Of a stretch of 64,000 nt of DNA, positions 6,216-15,003 are shown in pieces; the stretch's first letter is position 1, and the number at the start of each line of letters is the position of its first letter. The notes below the pieces were generated by a model, which saw only the letters and a program-made list of their open reading frames with translations, was not told the origin of the DNA and searched no databases. This stretch comes from an uncultured Christensenellaceae bacterium (GTDB taxonomy: Bacteria; Bacillota; Clostridia; Christensenellales; Borkfalkiaceae). The position numbers and the translations under genes are program-made. The stretch lies in contig CAJUKK010000004.1 in the NCBI GenBank assembly GCA_910586985.1, positions 1 through 64,000 on the forward strand, read 5' to 3'.

Positions 6216-8615
6216 ATGAATAAGGACTTAATAAAACAATATATTGACACCCAACCGCAAAAGATTGTTAACATTAATTGGGAGACTAACACTCTTTCCT
6301 ATATCGGTATTAAACAATGTCAAGTTAGAACAAAAGCCGATCCAGAGGAATTAGTGCGTGCTTATTTGCTAACGAAATTAGTTAATGAATTGGGCTATAA
6401 ACCCGAAAGAATTGAGATTGAACACACTTACACTGCCGGAAGACCTCATACAAATACAAGCCGAATTGATATTGTTGTTCGCGATGCCAATGAGGATGCT
6501 TTCCTGTTCATCGAAGTTAAAAATCCAGAAGAATATGCTACAATAGATAAAGATAGCGTTATTGAAGAACAACTCTTTAAAGTTGCGGGTATGGAAAAGT
6601 CAGAAGGTCATCAAGTTAAATATCTCATTCTGTACACTGCAAATAGTAGTATTAGTGCAATATCAGATGAATGTATAATAATAGATAACAAAAAATTTAA
6701 AACATATTCTGATTGGGAAACTTTAAGAGATAGTACAAATACTATTCCTGCCCGATATGGGAAAGCCCAGAAGGCCCCCTATGTAAAAGCTTCCGAAAAA
6801 GATTTAGAAACGAATTTCTCTTATGAAATGCTTATACAATTACAAAAAGACTTGCACAATGTTCTTTGGGGAGGTGGCGGAACAGATGATAATGAGGTTT
6901 TCTCTTCACTTACTAATCTTATATTAGCAAAAATACAAGATGAAAGTGAAAAAGAAGACGGCGATATTTATGACTTCCAATCTTTAACTTTTGAAAAAGA
7001 TGGTGACGAGCTATTCGAGTCCAACGAGGAACTGTTCGAACGCATTAATAAACTTTATCGCAAAGCTTTACGCGATAGACTTAATTTGACTGACCAAACC
7101 GAGTTAGACAAATCGTATGTAGTTGATACAAAAAAATTTTCACTGTCAAAATTGAAATATACGGTACAAAAACTTGAAGGGTTATCTTTTGTTGATGGTA
7201 AAAACAGTTTAAATGGTAAAGATATATTAGGCGATTTCTTTGAAGGTATTATTCGAAGCGGATTTAAACAAAGCAAAGGGCAATTTTTTACTCATATCAA
7301 TGTAGTTAAATTTATGCTGTGGGCTTTACAGGCAGATAAGCTTGCCATTAAAAGGATCAAAGAAGATAAAGTAATCCCTTATATGATAGACCCTTCTGCA
7401 GGAAGCGGCACATTCTTAATAGAATATATGAAGTTCATCACTTATTCGATGAAATATAGAAATCGTAAAACAGGAGGAACTTATAATCAAGAACTAGGTA
7501 CTTCACGTGAGGTTATAGATAAAGTAAGCACAGAATGGTTTTATCCGGATCACCGAGAAAATAGATGGGCAAAAACCTATATTTATGGCTCAGAAATTAA
7601 CTTTAATCTTGGTACGGCAACTAAAGTTAATATGATTTTGCACGGTGACGGGTCAACAAATATTTTCGTAAAAGACGGTTTGTCGCCTTTTAGAAAATAC
7701 GAAAAAGCCACTGAGCCAAATGCATTAAATCAATATACTACTCAGAACCTATATGCAGAAAGAGAAGTAAATGAACAATTTGATTTGATTTTGACCAATC
7801 CTCCTTTTAGTGTGGAGTTAGATAACGAAACGAAGAAAACTGTAAAAAAGGATTTTATCTTCGGAGACAAGAAAAATTCAGAGAACCTTTTTATTGAGCG
7901 TTGGTATCAGTTATTAAGAGAAAACGGTCGTTGTGCTGCCGTTTTGCCAGAAAGCGTATTTGATACAACGGAAAATAAATACATTCGTTTGTTCATCTTC
8001 AAATACTTCAAGATTAAAGCAATCGTTTCGTTACCTCAATTAACATTTGAACCTTACACCTCTACCAAAACAAGTATTCTTTTTATGCAAAAAAAGACCA
8101 AAGCAGAGATCGAGCATTGGAATCAGCTTTGGACTAATGCCTCTAAGACTTTTGCTACTTTGAAGACCAGAGTGGAAAACATTTTAGATGTGCATGATGG
8201 GAAAAAGATAAAAGCAAAGCTCCCTTCCATTAAAGATTTAACAGAACTTGAGGAAGCTGAATTACTTCGAAAGATGTTAAAATCATATCTTGCAGAAACT
8301 GATCAATCGCTCTCCAAAAATGACATTATAAAAAAATACAGGGAAGAGTTAACAACCCTATGCTCCATCGATAATGATACAAAAGATTTGTATGGCTATG
8401 TTAACACTTGGTGGGTATTCGGAGAAGTTTCCGATAGACTCAACTATGATATTTTTATGGCAGAAGCTGAAAATATTGGATATAAACGCTCAAAACGTGG
8501 CGAGAAAGCAATGCCAAATGATTTATATCGTATTGACAATACTGGACAAATTTTAGTGGACGACGGAATAAAAACAACCATTCTTGACTATATGCGTGAT
8601 TTGCACTGGGATTGA
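6216..8615 (+). CDS. Restriction nuclease-DNA methyltransferase fusion (BcgI-A-like/HsdM-like)
   Basis: 799 aa. Residues 1-190 form an HSDR_N-type PD-(D/E)XK nuclease with D85 (SRIDIVV) and E100-x-K102 (FIEVKNP). An HsdM-type adenine methyltransferase follows: QFFTHINVV near 356, SAM motif DPSAGSGTF at 392-400 and catalytic NPPF at 528-531. No helicase/translocase domain is present and no separate hsdR is found in the element. Nuclease and methylase in one chain with a separate specificity subunit is the layout of BcgI-like type IIB enzymes, so cutting near the site without translocation is inferred. The stop overlaps the region of the S subunit start, indicating coupled translation. Confidence 0.87.
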   Translation: MNKDLIKQYIDTQPQKIVNINWETNTLSYIGIKQCQVRTKADPEELVRAYLLTKLVNELGYKPERIEIEHTYTAGRPHTNTSRIDIVVRDANEDAFLFIEVKNPEEYATIDKDSVIEEQLFKVAGMEKSEGHQVKYLILYTANSSISAISDECIIIDNKKFKTYSDWETLRDSTNTIPARYGKAQKAPYVKASEKDLETNFSYEMLIQLQKDLHNVLWGGGGTDDNEVFSSLTNLILAKIQDESEKEDGDIYDFQSLTFEKDGDELFESNEELFERINKLYRKALRDRLNLTDQTELDKSYVVDTKKFSLSKLKYTVQKLEGLSFVDGKNSLNGKDILGDFFEGIIRSGFKQSKGQFFTHINVVKFMLWALQADKLAIKRIKEDKVIPYMIDPSAGSGTFLIEYMKFITYSMKYRNRKTGGTYNQELGTSREVIDKVSTEWFYPDHRENRWAKTYIYGSEINFNLGTATKVNMILHGDGSTNIFVKDGLSPFRKYEKATEPNALNQYTTQNLYAEREVNEQFDLILTNPPFSVELDNETKKTVKKDFIFGDKKNSENLFIERWYQLLRENGRCAAVLPESVFDTTENKYIRLFIFKYFKIKAIVSLPQLTFEPYTSTKTSILFMQKKTKAEIEHWNQLWTNASKTFATLKTRVENILDVHDGKKIKAKLPSIKDLTELEEAELLRKMLKSYLAETDQSLSKNDIIKKYREELTTLCSIDNDTKDLYGYVNTWWVFGEVSDRLNYDIFMAEAENIGYKRSKRGEKAMPNDLYRIDNTGQILVDDGIKTTILDYMRDLHWD

Positions 8616-8623
8616 GGAACTTT

Positions 8624-10039
8624 ATGTTAGTATTAAAAACAAATCTTAATAAGTTATCGAAAGAAAAAAGCTTAAGGCAGGATTTTGACTATCATTTTTA
8701 TAAGCAAACTACTGACCTTGATTGCTATTCTTTTAATGATTTATTTGAAATCAAGTCATCGCCCAAGATTAATTTGGATTGTATAGGAGAAAGCTTTCTA
8801 TATTGCGAGATCGGCGACGTGGACAAAAACGGTTTTGCTTATGCTCAACAGTTAAGCAAAAAAGACAGGAATCTTTTAAACGAAAATTATTTTTCTAAAA
8901 TTGAAAAAGGCGATATTATCTCGGTTGAGAAAGATGAGATATTATTATCAAAAGTTCGTCCAAATCTTAAGAAGTACGTTCGTATTACAGAGTCCAATTC
9001 CAAAACATACTTTACTTCCGCATTCATAATACTAAAACCAAAAAAAATACCAGTAATTATGTATTACTGTTTACGAAGCAGATTTTTTAATGCAATAATG
9101 TCGATTTCTCGGCAAGGTAAAGGATATCCAACTATCAACGAAAAAGATATTGTAGAATTAAAATTTAATAAATTTATAATTGATACTCTATGTAAACATC
9201 AAGAAGGTCTTACTGATCAAATTCTTTATTTCGAAAGTCAGATTGAGAAATTGAATAATTGTATTACCCCTATACAACAAATTATAGATTCCATTTTTCA
9301 TCAAAAATTTAAGTTTAATTACGATAAATTTAACGAACTTAAACAGCTTTCGGATTATACCTCTTCATTAAATTGTTTTGCGAACAACCCCGATCTTCGA
9401 TTTAGTGCAAAATTTCATAGACCAACTGGACAGTTTGTAGAAAGTGAATTGCAAAGGATAACCGATAAAAAGTTTAAGCATTTTCTTGCAGAACCAATTA
9501 TTTTAGGTGCTAGTGTTTCACCTGAAGATTACGATAGCTCCGGAACTTTTTACTATTTATCTATGGCAACCATTAAAGATTGGAAGTTCGATGTCGATGA
9601 AGCGCAAACGGTTTCAAAACATTATTCGGATTCAATATCAGAAAAGCGCATTAAGCGGGATGATATTTTGCTTGCGCGTTCTGGCGAGGGCACCATAGGC
9701 AAAGTAGCCTTAATTGAAGATGATGTAGATGCAATATTTGCGGATTTTACTATGAGAATTCGATTAAAAAACTACAATCCTAAATTTGCCTATTATTATA
9801 TGCGTAGCACCTATTTCCAATATCTTATTGAAATCTACAAAAAAGGATTGGGAAACAATACAAATATCTTCCCTATTGTAGTGCGCGAATTCCCTCTTCC
9901 CGATAATTCTATGGAAGTACAGCAAGAAATAGTAGATTTGATTCAAGAGGAAATTGATAAGCAAACAGCAATTAAAGAGAAAATTCAATCATTACGCAAT
10001 AAAATTGATGAAATTATCGAGAAAACAATTAGGCAATAA
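8624..10039 (+). CDS. Specificity subunit (HsdS/BcgI-B-like), two target-recognition domains
   Basis: 471 aa from the ATG at 8624, chosen because GAGGA (8614-8618) lies 5 nt upstream; an in-frame TTG at 8612 is less likely. Two TRD-helix halves are visible. TRD1 spans about 10-170, then a coiled coil (IEKLNNCITPIQQIIDSIFH). TRD2 follows (about 275-430, with YLSMATIKDWKF and KRDDILLARSGEGTIGK), then a C-terminal coiled coil (EEIDKQTAIKEKIQSLRNKI). This pattern reads a split target sequence. It has no partner except the upstream fusion protein. Confidence 0.88.
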   Translation: MLVLKTNLNKLSKEKSLRQDFDYHFYKQTTDLDCYSFNDLFEIKSSPKINLDCIGESFLYCEIGDVDKNGFAYAQQLSKKDRNLLNENYFSKIEKGDIISVEKDEILLSKVRPNLKKYVRITESNSKTYFTSAFIILKPKKIPVIMYYCLRSRFFNAIMSISRQGKGYPTINEKDIVELKFNKFIIDTLCKHQEGLTDQILYFESQIEKLNNCITPIQQIIDSIFHQKFKFNYDKFNELKQLSDYTSSLNCFANNPDLRFSAKFHRPTGQFVESELQRITDKKFKHFLAEPIILGASVSPEDYDSSGTFYYLSMATIKDWKFDVDEAQTVSKHYSDSISEKRIKRDDILLARSGEGTIGKVALIEDDVDAIFADFTMRIRLKNYNPKFAYYYMRSTYFQYLIEIYKKGLGNNTNIFPIVVREFPLPDNSMEVQQEIVDLIQEEIDKQTAIKEKIQSLRNKIDEIIEKTIRQ

Positions 10040-10044
10040 AAATC

Positions 10045-10073
10045 TTGACAATTTTTTCAGTTCTAATTAATGC
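10045..10073 (+). promoter_or_regulatory. Likely promoter for the DUF6414-AAA unit
   Basis: Perfect TTGACA (10045-10050), 17-bp spacer, TAATGC (10068-10073, weak -10). It follows the HsdS stop and precedes the DUF6414 gene by about 70 bp, so this unit can be transcribed on its own. Confidence 0.45.
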
Positions 10074-10146
10074 TTTAATAAATATTATCTAACAACCAAA
10101 TTAATAGATTAAGAGACACACAAACAAAAATAATCGGAGCAATCAA

Positions 10147-10962
10147 ATGGAAAAAAGTGATATTCTAAAGATAATTTATTTTGATGAAACTTTTGTTGCT
10201 GACTACATGCAAATAATTGCAGGCGGAGAATTAAAAAAGACAACAGAATTTGTTACGGATGTTAGTACTGATTTAAATGCGTCTGCCGATGCTGGCTTTG
10301 GTTTAAGTACAGAAAAAAAAGGATTAGCCAAAATATTTAGTTTCCTAAGCGGAGTATCATTTAAAGCAGAAACGGAAATCAAATCATCTGCGAATAGAAA
10401 AAGCGATAGAATAGCAAAAAATATTTTAGAAAATACTTTATTAGCAGATTTTATTGCTCTTTTAGAAAATGATAATAAGCGTACAAAAAACAAACGATGT
10501 GAAGGAATTGAAATTTTTCATAACGCATCAGTTTATCCACAAGTTAATTCTTTCACATATTTAATGTTAGTTGCACCTTTTCTAAGTATCCTAAAAGGTC
10601 AAATGCCCGTCAAAATAGATAATAGTCAATATAATCTCGATATCTCTAAACTCGAAGATTCTATTAATAAAGGGCGTGGTTATTATGAATTCTTAACAAC
10701 TATTGTCGGCAATGAAAAGATTTTGAGATTTAATCTAGATGCTTTTAGAAATAATTATACTATGTCTGACTTACCCAAAATGCAGTTAACTTATTTCGCT
10801 ATCAAAGTTGGCAAGATAAATAAGCAAGATTTAAGCGTTGAAAAAGAATTTGAGTTTGGCACACAAAAAGCCTCTCAACGCATCGATTACAGTGGAAATA
10901 TCGAAACATCATCTAATCAATTAGATGTCTATGACGTAGTACTTGCCGGAGTTTTAAGATAA
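10147..10962 (+). CDS. DUF6414 family protein
   Basis: 271 aa; SD GGAG 8 nt before ATG. The N-terminus IIYFDETFVADYMQIIAGG and the following Ser/Thr/Glu-rich region fit my recollection of DUF6414, a family without known activity. No signal peptide is seen; a moderately hydrophobic stretch (FTYLMLVAPFLSIL, about 137-150) could be buried or membrane-touching. A single nucleotide separates its stop from the AAA+ start, so the two are translated together and probably work together. It may be the effector or sensor partner of the ATPase; that is inference. Confidence 0.7.
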   Translation: MEKSDILKIIYFDETFVADYMQIIAGGELKKTTEFVTDVSTDLNASADAGFGLSTEKKGLAKIFSFLSGVSFKAETEIKSSANRKSDRIAKNILENTLLADFIALLENDNKRTKNKRCEGIEIFHNASVYPQVNSFTYLMLVAPFLSILKGQMPVKIDNSQYNLDISKLEDSINKGRGYYEFLTTIVGNEKILRFNLDAFRNNYTMSDLPKMQLTYFAIKVGKINKQDLSVEKEFEFGTQKASQRIDYSGNIETSSNQLDVYDVVLAGVLR

Positions 10963-10963
10963 A

Positions 10964-12091
10964 ATGGATAAAATACATATATTCTGGGGAACAGATGATG
11001 ATTTCAATTATTTAACACAAGATTTATCTCCAGTAAGTTTCCTAATTGATATAGTTGACCATATTTCTACAAAAGAAGTTACAATTAAAGGATTAGAAAA
11101 AAAAGACAGCGACAATCCTTTAGTTGTGAAAAATTTGATAGTTCATACAGACGACTATGGAGGTCTTGCTGAATGGGCAATACTGGGCTTTACAAATAAT
11201 GTCTTAAGAAATCTCAAAGTAGATATAGAAACTCTTTGGCTATGTAATCCCCCACTGCAAATTTATAATGATATACGCAGAAATTATGATGAAGCCATTA
11301 TTTCAGAAAAATCCACTGAATATCCCGCTCTTCAATTTTCATCACTTAAACTGATGTCAGAAAAATTTGATGATAATGTTATTGGACAACCTCATGTCAT
11401 TAAATTAGCGTTACCAACAATTTATCGACTTACTAATACTAATAACCGACGTCCCGCAACTTTGCTTTTCTTAGGAAATTCTGGTATAGGTAAAACTGAA
11501 ACCGCAAAATTCATAAGCGAGTGCATTGGCGGCGAGATGGTTCGAATTCAGTTTTCGATGCAACAAACAACAAGTGCACATCAATATATTTTTGGCTCAA
11601 AACACGGCGAAGATAGTTTTGCTCGCGAACTAATAAGACGAAAATCAAACGTGATATTATTAGATGAATTTGACAAGGTTCACCCTTCATTTTATAATGC
11701 TTTTTATCAAATGTTTGACGAAGGTAAATTTGTCGATGCGAATTACGAGGTTGACATCTCAAAATGTATTATTATTTGTACATCAAATTATTTATCTGAA
11801 GATGAGGCAGAAAAAAATCTTGGGTCTCCCATCTTTTCCAGATTCTCAAAGATTATAAAATTTAATGAAATAAGTTTAGAAGATAAATTAAAAATTGCAG
11901 AGCTTTGTTATAGCAATCTAGTTATCAAACTTAAAGTTACTGATGAGGAATTTATTAAAGATGATCGAATAATAAAGGCATTTAAAAATGCCATTTATCA
12001 AGGAAAATATCCCAATATGCGTATGCTAAAAAATGATATAGAAGATGCGATCAACTGTGAAATATTAAGAAAAAAAGGAATCGCAATTTAG
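10964..12091 (+). CDS. Clp/HSP100-like AAA+ ATPase with a novel N-terminal domain
   Basis: 375 aa. Residues 1-125 match nothing I recognise. The signature FDDNVIGQ (135-142) starts an AAA_2-type module: Walker A GNSGIGKT (171-178), Walker B VILLDEFD (230-237), sensor-1 N275 and an arginine-finger candidate R293 (FSRF). A short C-terminal helical lid follows. One AAA ring like ClpX or the ClpB second ring, but without a ClpX zinc domain or an obvious ClpP loop. It would remodel or unfold a partner, most simply the DUF6414 protein encoded 1 nt upstream. Confidence 0.85.
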   Translation: MDKIHIFWGTDDDFNYLTQDLSPVSFLIDIVDHISTKEVTIKGLEKKDSDNPLVVKNLIVHTDDYGGLAEWAILGFTNNVLRNLKVDIETLWLCNPPLQIYNDIRRNYDEAIISEKSTEYPALQFSSLKLMSEKFDDNVIGQPHVIKLALPTIYRLTNTNNRRPATLLFLGNSGIGKTETAKFISECIGGEMVRIQFSMQQTTSAHQYIFGSKHGEDSFARELIRRKSNVILLDEFDKVHPSFYNAFYQMFDEGKFVDANYEVDISKCIIICTSNYLSEDEAEKNLGSPIFSRFSKIIKFNEISLEDKLKIAELCYSNLVIKLKVTDEEFIKDDRIIKAFKNAIYQGKYPNMRMLKNDIEDAINCEILRKKGIAI

Positions 12092-12143
12092 TACTTTCTT
12101 TCTATTAATTAAGACAATAAATAATAACAAGAGGAATTATACT

Positions 12144-13277
12144 ATGGCTGAAAAAATGATATGCCCAGTTTGCGGTGAACCTACAAGTTCATATATGGGA
12201 AATTACAGAAAAGATAGACTTTGTAAAAAACACGCAACTGAATTTAAAAATGGCAATATTATTCAATGTGATAATTGTGGTAAGTGGCATAATGTCGGCA
12301 CTCTTTGCCAATGTGGTAGATATACTTTTACTGAATTACCTACAGAGGGCTTTAATAAATGCGTAGCGTGTGGTGCTGAAACTACTGGATATGCATTTTG
12401 CAGAAAATGTTTTAAAAAATATGACGAAGACGAAATGCTTGAAATTTTAAATAAGGCAGATTTTAAATTTATAAGTATCGCCGATGAAAAAGATTATATT
12501 GATTTTGACGAAACGCCAATTGAACGCCAAAGGCAAGAAGATGGCAATTGTATAGTTTGCGGTGAAGAAGCTCCAAACGGTTCTTTATGCCGTGAATGTT
12601 ATTATGAAATGCTTGATTATAAAGATACGTTCGATAAAAATGCAAAGATATTTGAATTAAAAGATTACTATTTCAATTTGCGCTCTAACATTTACCGAAT
12701 GAAAAATTTTGACTATGTTCAGTCCAATTGCAATAAACTTATGGCATTAGCGGTGCTGACAAAGGATTTATTTGGCGAGCAATCTTTAACCGATAGAGTT
12801 GTAACAGATATTAAAGATATTATAGAGAAAAAATCACCAAAAGAAAAACAGACTAGTTCAGAATATACTAAAATTCAAGATGCTCGCAGAGAAGAAGTAA
12901 ACAGAACCGCTGACGGTCATTATGTAAAAAGCTACCCTGAAAGCGTAATAGATGATATTTTATACGATTTAAGAATTGTTCATTGCTATGAAAAGAAAGT
13001 TCCTATTAGTGCGGAAGAACAAACTATAACTGCGGATTGGTTTATTCCTGTTACTGATAGCAGACACGGTATTTATATTGAATATTGGGGAATGAACACA
13101 AAAGAATATTTAGAAAATAAAGATAGAAAAAGAAAATCATATAAAGAACATGATATTCCTCTTATTGAAATTGAAAAAGATGATTATAAAGATAGGCGTG
13201 GATTAGAAGACAGGTTATTATCTGAAATTAATTCCCTTGCAAAAAAATATTTTCACATTACTGATTTTAAGAAATAA
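12144..13277 (+). CDS. Multi-zinc-ribbon protein with PD-(D/E)XK-like C-terminal domain
   Basis: 377 aa; SD GAGGA. Paired cysteines occur at 7/10, 42/45, 55/57, 73/76, 86/89, 136/139 and 149/152, enough for three or four zinc sites in the first 155 residues. A helical linker follows. The end (about 255-377) has the spacing of a Vsr/helicase IV-type nuclease fold: E266 (YPESVIDDIL), D298 (TADWFIP), E313 (YIEYWG), then a K/R-rich helix and a final beta strand (IPLIEIE). I infer a nucleic-acid-targeting nuclease. The start is 50 bp after the AAA+ stop on the same strand, so it likely belongs to the same unit. Confidence 0.65.
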   Translation: MAEKMICPVCGEPTSSYMGNYRKDRLCKKHATEFKNGNIIQCDNCGKWHNVGTLCQCGRYTFTELPTEGFNKCVACGAETTGYAFCRKCFKKYDEDEMLEILNKADFKFISIADEKDYIDFDETPIERQRQEDGNCIVCGEEAPNGSLCRECYYEMLDYKDTFDKNAKIFELKDYYFNLRSNIYRMKNFDYVQSNCNKLMALAVLTKDLFGEQSLTDRVVTDIKDIIEKKSPKEKQTSSEYTKIQDARREEVNRTADGHYVKSYPESVIDDILYDLRIVHCYEKKVPISAEEQTITADWFIPVTDSRHGIYIEYWGMNTKEYLENKDRKRKSYKEHDIPLIEIEKDDYKDRRGLEDRLLSEINSLAKKYFHITDFKK

Positions 13278-13294
13278 GCAATTAATAAATAGTT

Positions 13295-14419
13295 ATGAAT
13301 AAAGAATTAGCTCGTAAAACATTTATTTTGACAGACGAACAAAAAGCTGATTTGTTTAACCAATATTATAATAGCGATAAGCCTACTACTGAATTAATAA
13401 AAGAGTTTGGTTTGAGCGGATTGCGTTCATCTCAAATTACATATCTTTTTGATGATGTCATAACAGATGTAAAATGTGAATATTGCGGAACTCTAATGCA
13501 ACATGAGCCCCCCACAAGGTCAAATACTGAGAAAGATTTATATTGCCCATTATGTGGACATAGATTTTACCGCAATTCGTACGATAACTGTAACTGCTCT
13601 GGCTGTATAGATAAACGCAATAAGATGATTGAGAACTATATAACTGAACAGAGAACTGTACAAAAAAAATCGATTGATGAATTAAGCGTATGGGGCAAAT
13701 TATTATTAGGTGCACTTATTCATTATGGAGCAGATGGCGGTAATGTAATTTCTTTGTCTGGGTATCATTGTAACTTGCAGCTGCTTGCCAATAATGATGA
13801 AACTGAAGAATTAATCAATTATTTTAAAGATAACAGTTATTTAGTACTATCTAAGGCAAATTCTATAAATAATTTTAGTTTCAGAAATAATGGCACTGAA
13901 TTTGAATTAAGTTCGCATTGGGGCGAAAAAGTTTTTTATGATATTTGGCTAAGTGAAAATGACTTGGAAATTTTAAAAAACAGTAATTTTAATCTTTCCA
14001 ATGAAGAAATAAGTGAATTGTGGTTAAAAATTAATAAAGATGAAGCTTTAAATTTTCTTTTGTCTATTTTCGAGAAATACTATATTACAAATTACAATAT
14101 TGAAGAAATTGATCAAATATTTGACAACTATGTAAGGAAGTTCTCTTTACTTCAAATTTTAAACGTAATTATTTATGTTACAAAGCAACCAGCTCAGGAT
14201 ATAGCTTTAAGCGATAATCGTAAGCAAGCAAGAATACAAGCTGCACGTGATATTGTTAAGCATTTGAAAAATTATTACAACTGGGTTTTGAAGAATAATT
14301 ATGAAGTCCGTGAGATAGAGTTAAACACGTTTAATTTTTCAATGGCTACAAAGTTTTTTTATTACAAGATTTTAAAACAAGGAGAAATTGGTTTTTCTTT
14401 AATAGCAGTAAGCGAGTAA
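13295..14419 (+). CDS. Zinc-ribbon protein of unknown function
   Basis: 374 aa, 17 bp after the previous stop, no clear SD (possibly reinitiation). The N-terminus (LTDEQKADLFNQYYNSDKPT, then ELIKEFGL) looks like an HTH. Next come C61/C64, C84/C87 and C99/C101/C104, a zinc cluster of the kind that binds nucleic acid. The rest is helical, with no catalytic motif that I can name. It is the last gene of the cargo. Confidence 0.6.
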   Translation: MNKELARKTFILTDEQKADLFNQYYNSDKPTTELIKEFGLSGLRSSQITYLFDDVITDVKCEYCGTLMQHEPPTRSNTEKDLYCPLCGHRFYRNSYDNCNCSGCIDKRNKMIENYITEQRTVQKKSIDELSVWGKLLLGALIHYGADGGNVISLSGYHCNLQLLANNDETEELINYFKDNSYLVLSKANSINNFSFRNNGTEFELSSHWGEKVFYDIWLSENDLEILKNSNFNLSNEEISELWLKINKDEALNFLLSIFEKYYITNYNIEEIDQIFDNYVRKFSLLQILNVIIYVTKQPAQDIALSDNRKQARIQAARDIVKHLKNYYNWVLKNNYEVREIELNTFNFSMATKFFYYKILKQGEIGFSLIAVSE

Positions 14420-14446
14420 TTTATCTCTGCTATTATCTTTATTACG

Positions 14447-14660
14447 TAATTTTGGGAGCTACGCTAAATTTGGGAGTTATACTCCCAAAAATCAGCAACA
14501 ATGCGTTGTGGAAATTGGGAGTTGCTCCCAAATTGGCATTGAATGACGGACAAAAGTGGGTTGTAGTCCGTCATTCAAAATTTGCGCGGTTGAACTTCCA
14601 AAATCGAGGTAAAAAATGCCCCCAAATGACATAAAATCATTTGGGAGCAATATGGGAGTT
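14447..14660. repeat. Cluster of palindromes and TTTGGGAG repeats at the right end of the element
   Basis: The gene-free stretch 14420-14751 holds four hairpins: TTTGGGAG/CTCCCAAA (14469-14488), AATTGGGAG/CTCCCAAATT (14513-14534), a perfect 13-bp stem (14539-14551 with 14566-14578) and CCCAAATGA/TCATTTGGG (14621-14645). ATTTGGGAGTTAT at 14468 also occurs at the left end (172-184). This would suit integrase arm sites or a replication/transfer origin. Confidence 0.6.
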
Positions 14661-14751
14661 AAAAATTGAAAATCATCGAAATTAGCGGATATTGTGGTAT
14701 TATTTGTTTGCTAACCACTATATATTGTGGTTGAATAATTTGTTTTTAAGC

Positions 14752-14792
14752 CTCTGACTCCGTCATTCGTTGGTCCAAATCCAGCTACCCCA
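14752..14792 (+). repeat. Attachment site, right copy
   Basis: 40 of 41 bp identical to 11-51. The tRNA 5' part is absent, so this is not a functional tRNA. It marks the right edge of the element. Confidence 0.9.
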
Positions 14793-14801
14793 TCCAATTG
14801 A

Positions 14802-14837
14802 GATTGATAAGAGCACTCTCTTATCAATCTTTTTTTG
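14802..14837 (+). terminator. Former tRNA-Gln terminator, stranded outside the element
   Basis: Perfect 12-bp stem GATTGATAAGAG/CTCTTATCAATC, 4-nt loop, then eight Ts, starting 10 bp past the right repeat. It is placed where a terminator would have followed the tRNA before insertion. Confidence 0.8.
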
Positions 14838-15003
14838 CTCGGTGAATTATAATCAAGTGCAACAGAGAAGCGATTTTGTAAGGTAATACAGTCTTCTTTC
14901 AACGTTCTGCTGCTCTTTGCTTGTGCCGATTTCCTTTACCCCCAACTTTCATTTAAAGGAACATAAACGATTACGTTCGTAAAGCTCTTTGCGTAATTTA
15001 CTA

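Larger units (their letters stand above)
11..14792. mobile_element. Integrated mobilizable element with defence cargo, about 14.7 kb
   Basis: Bounded by 41-bp direct repeats of the tRNA-Gln 3' end. A tyrosine integrase lies next to the left end and a MobV relaxase further in. No coupling ATPase or type IV secretion genes are seen, so it would be mobilizable and not self-transmissible. Base composition is clearly more AT-rich than the DNA to the right. The cargo (Fic, GIY-YIG, restriction-modification, AAA+ and zinc-ribbon genes) is typical of a defence island. The likely original tRNA terminator is stranded just outside the right repeat. Confidence 0.9.

Noticed and set aside
8612..8614. TTG at 8612 as the specificity-subunit start
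   Set aside because: The ATG at 8624 has GAGGA at proper spacing, while the TTG has no SD.
14752..14792. A second tRNA-Gln gene
   Set aside because: Only the 3' 41 bp are present, with no D arm or 5' acceptor strand; it is an attachment-site copy.
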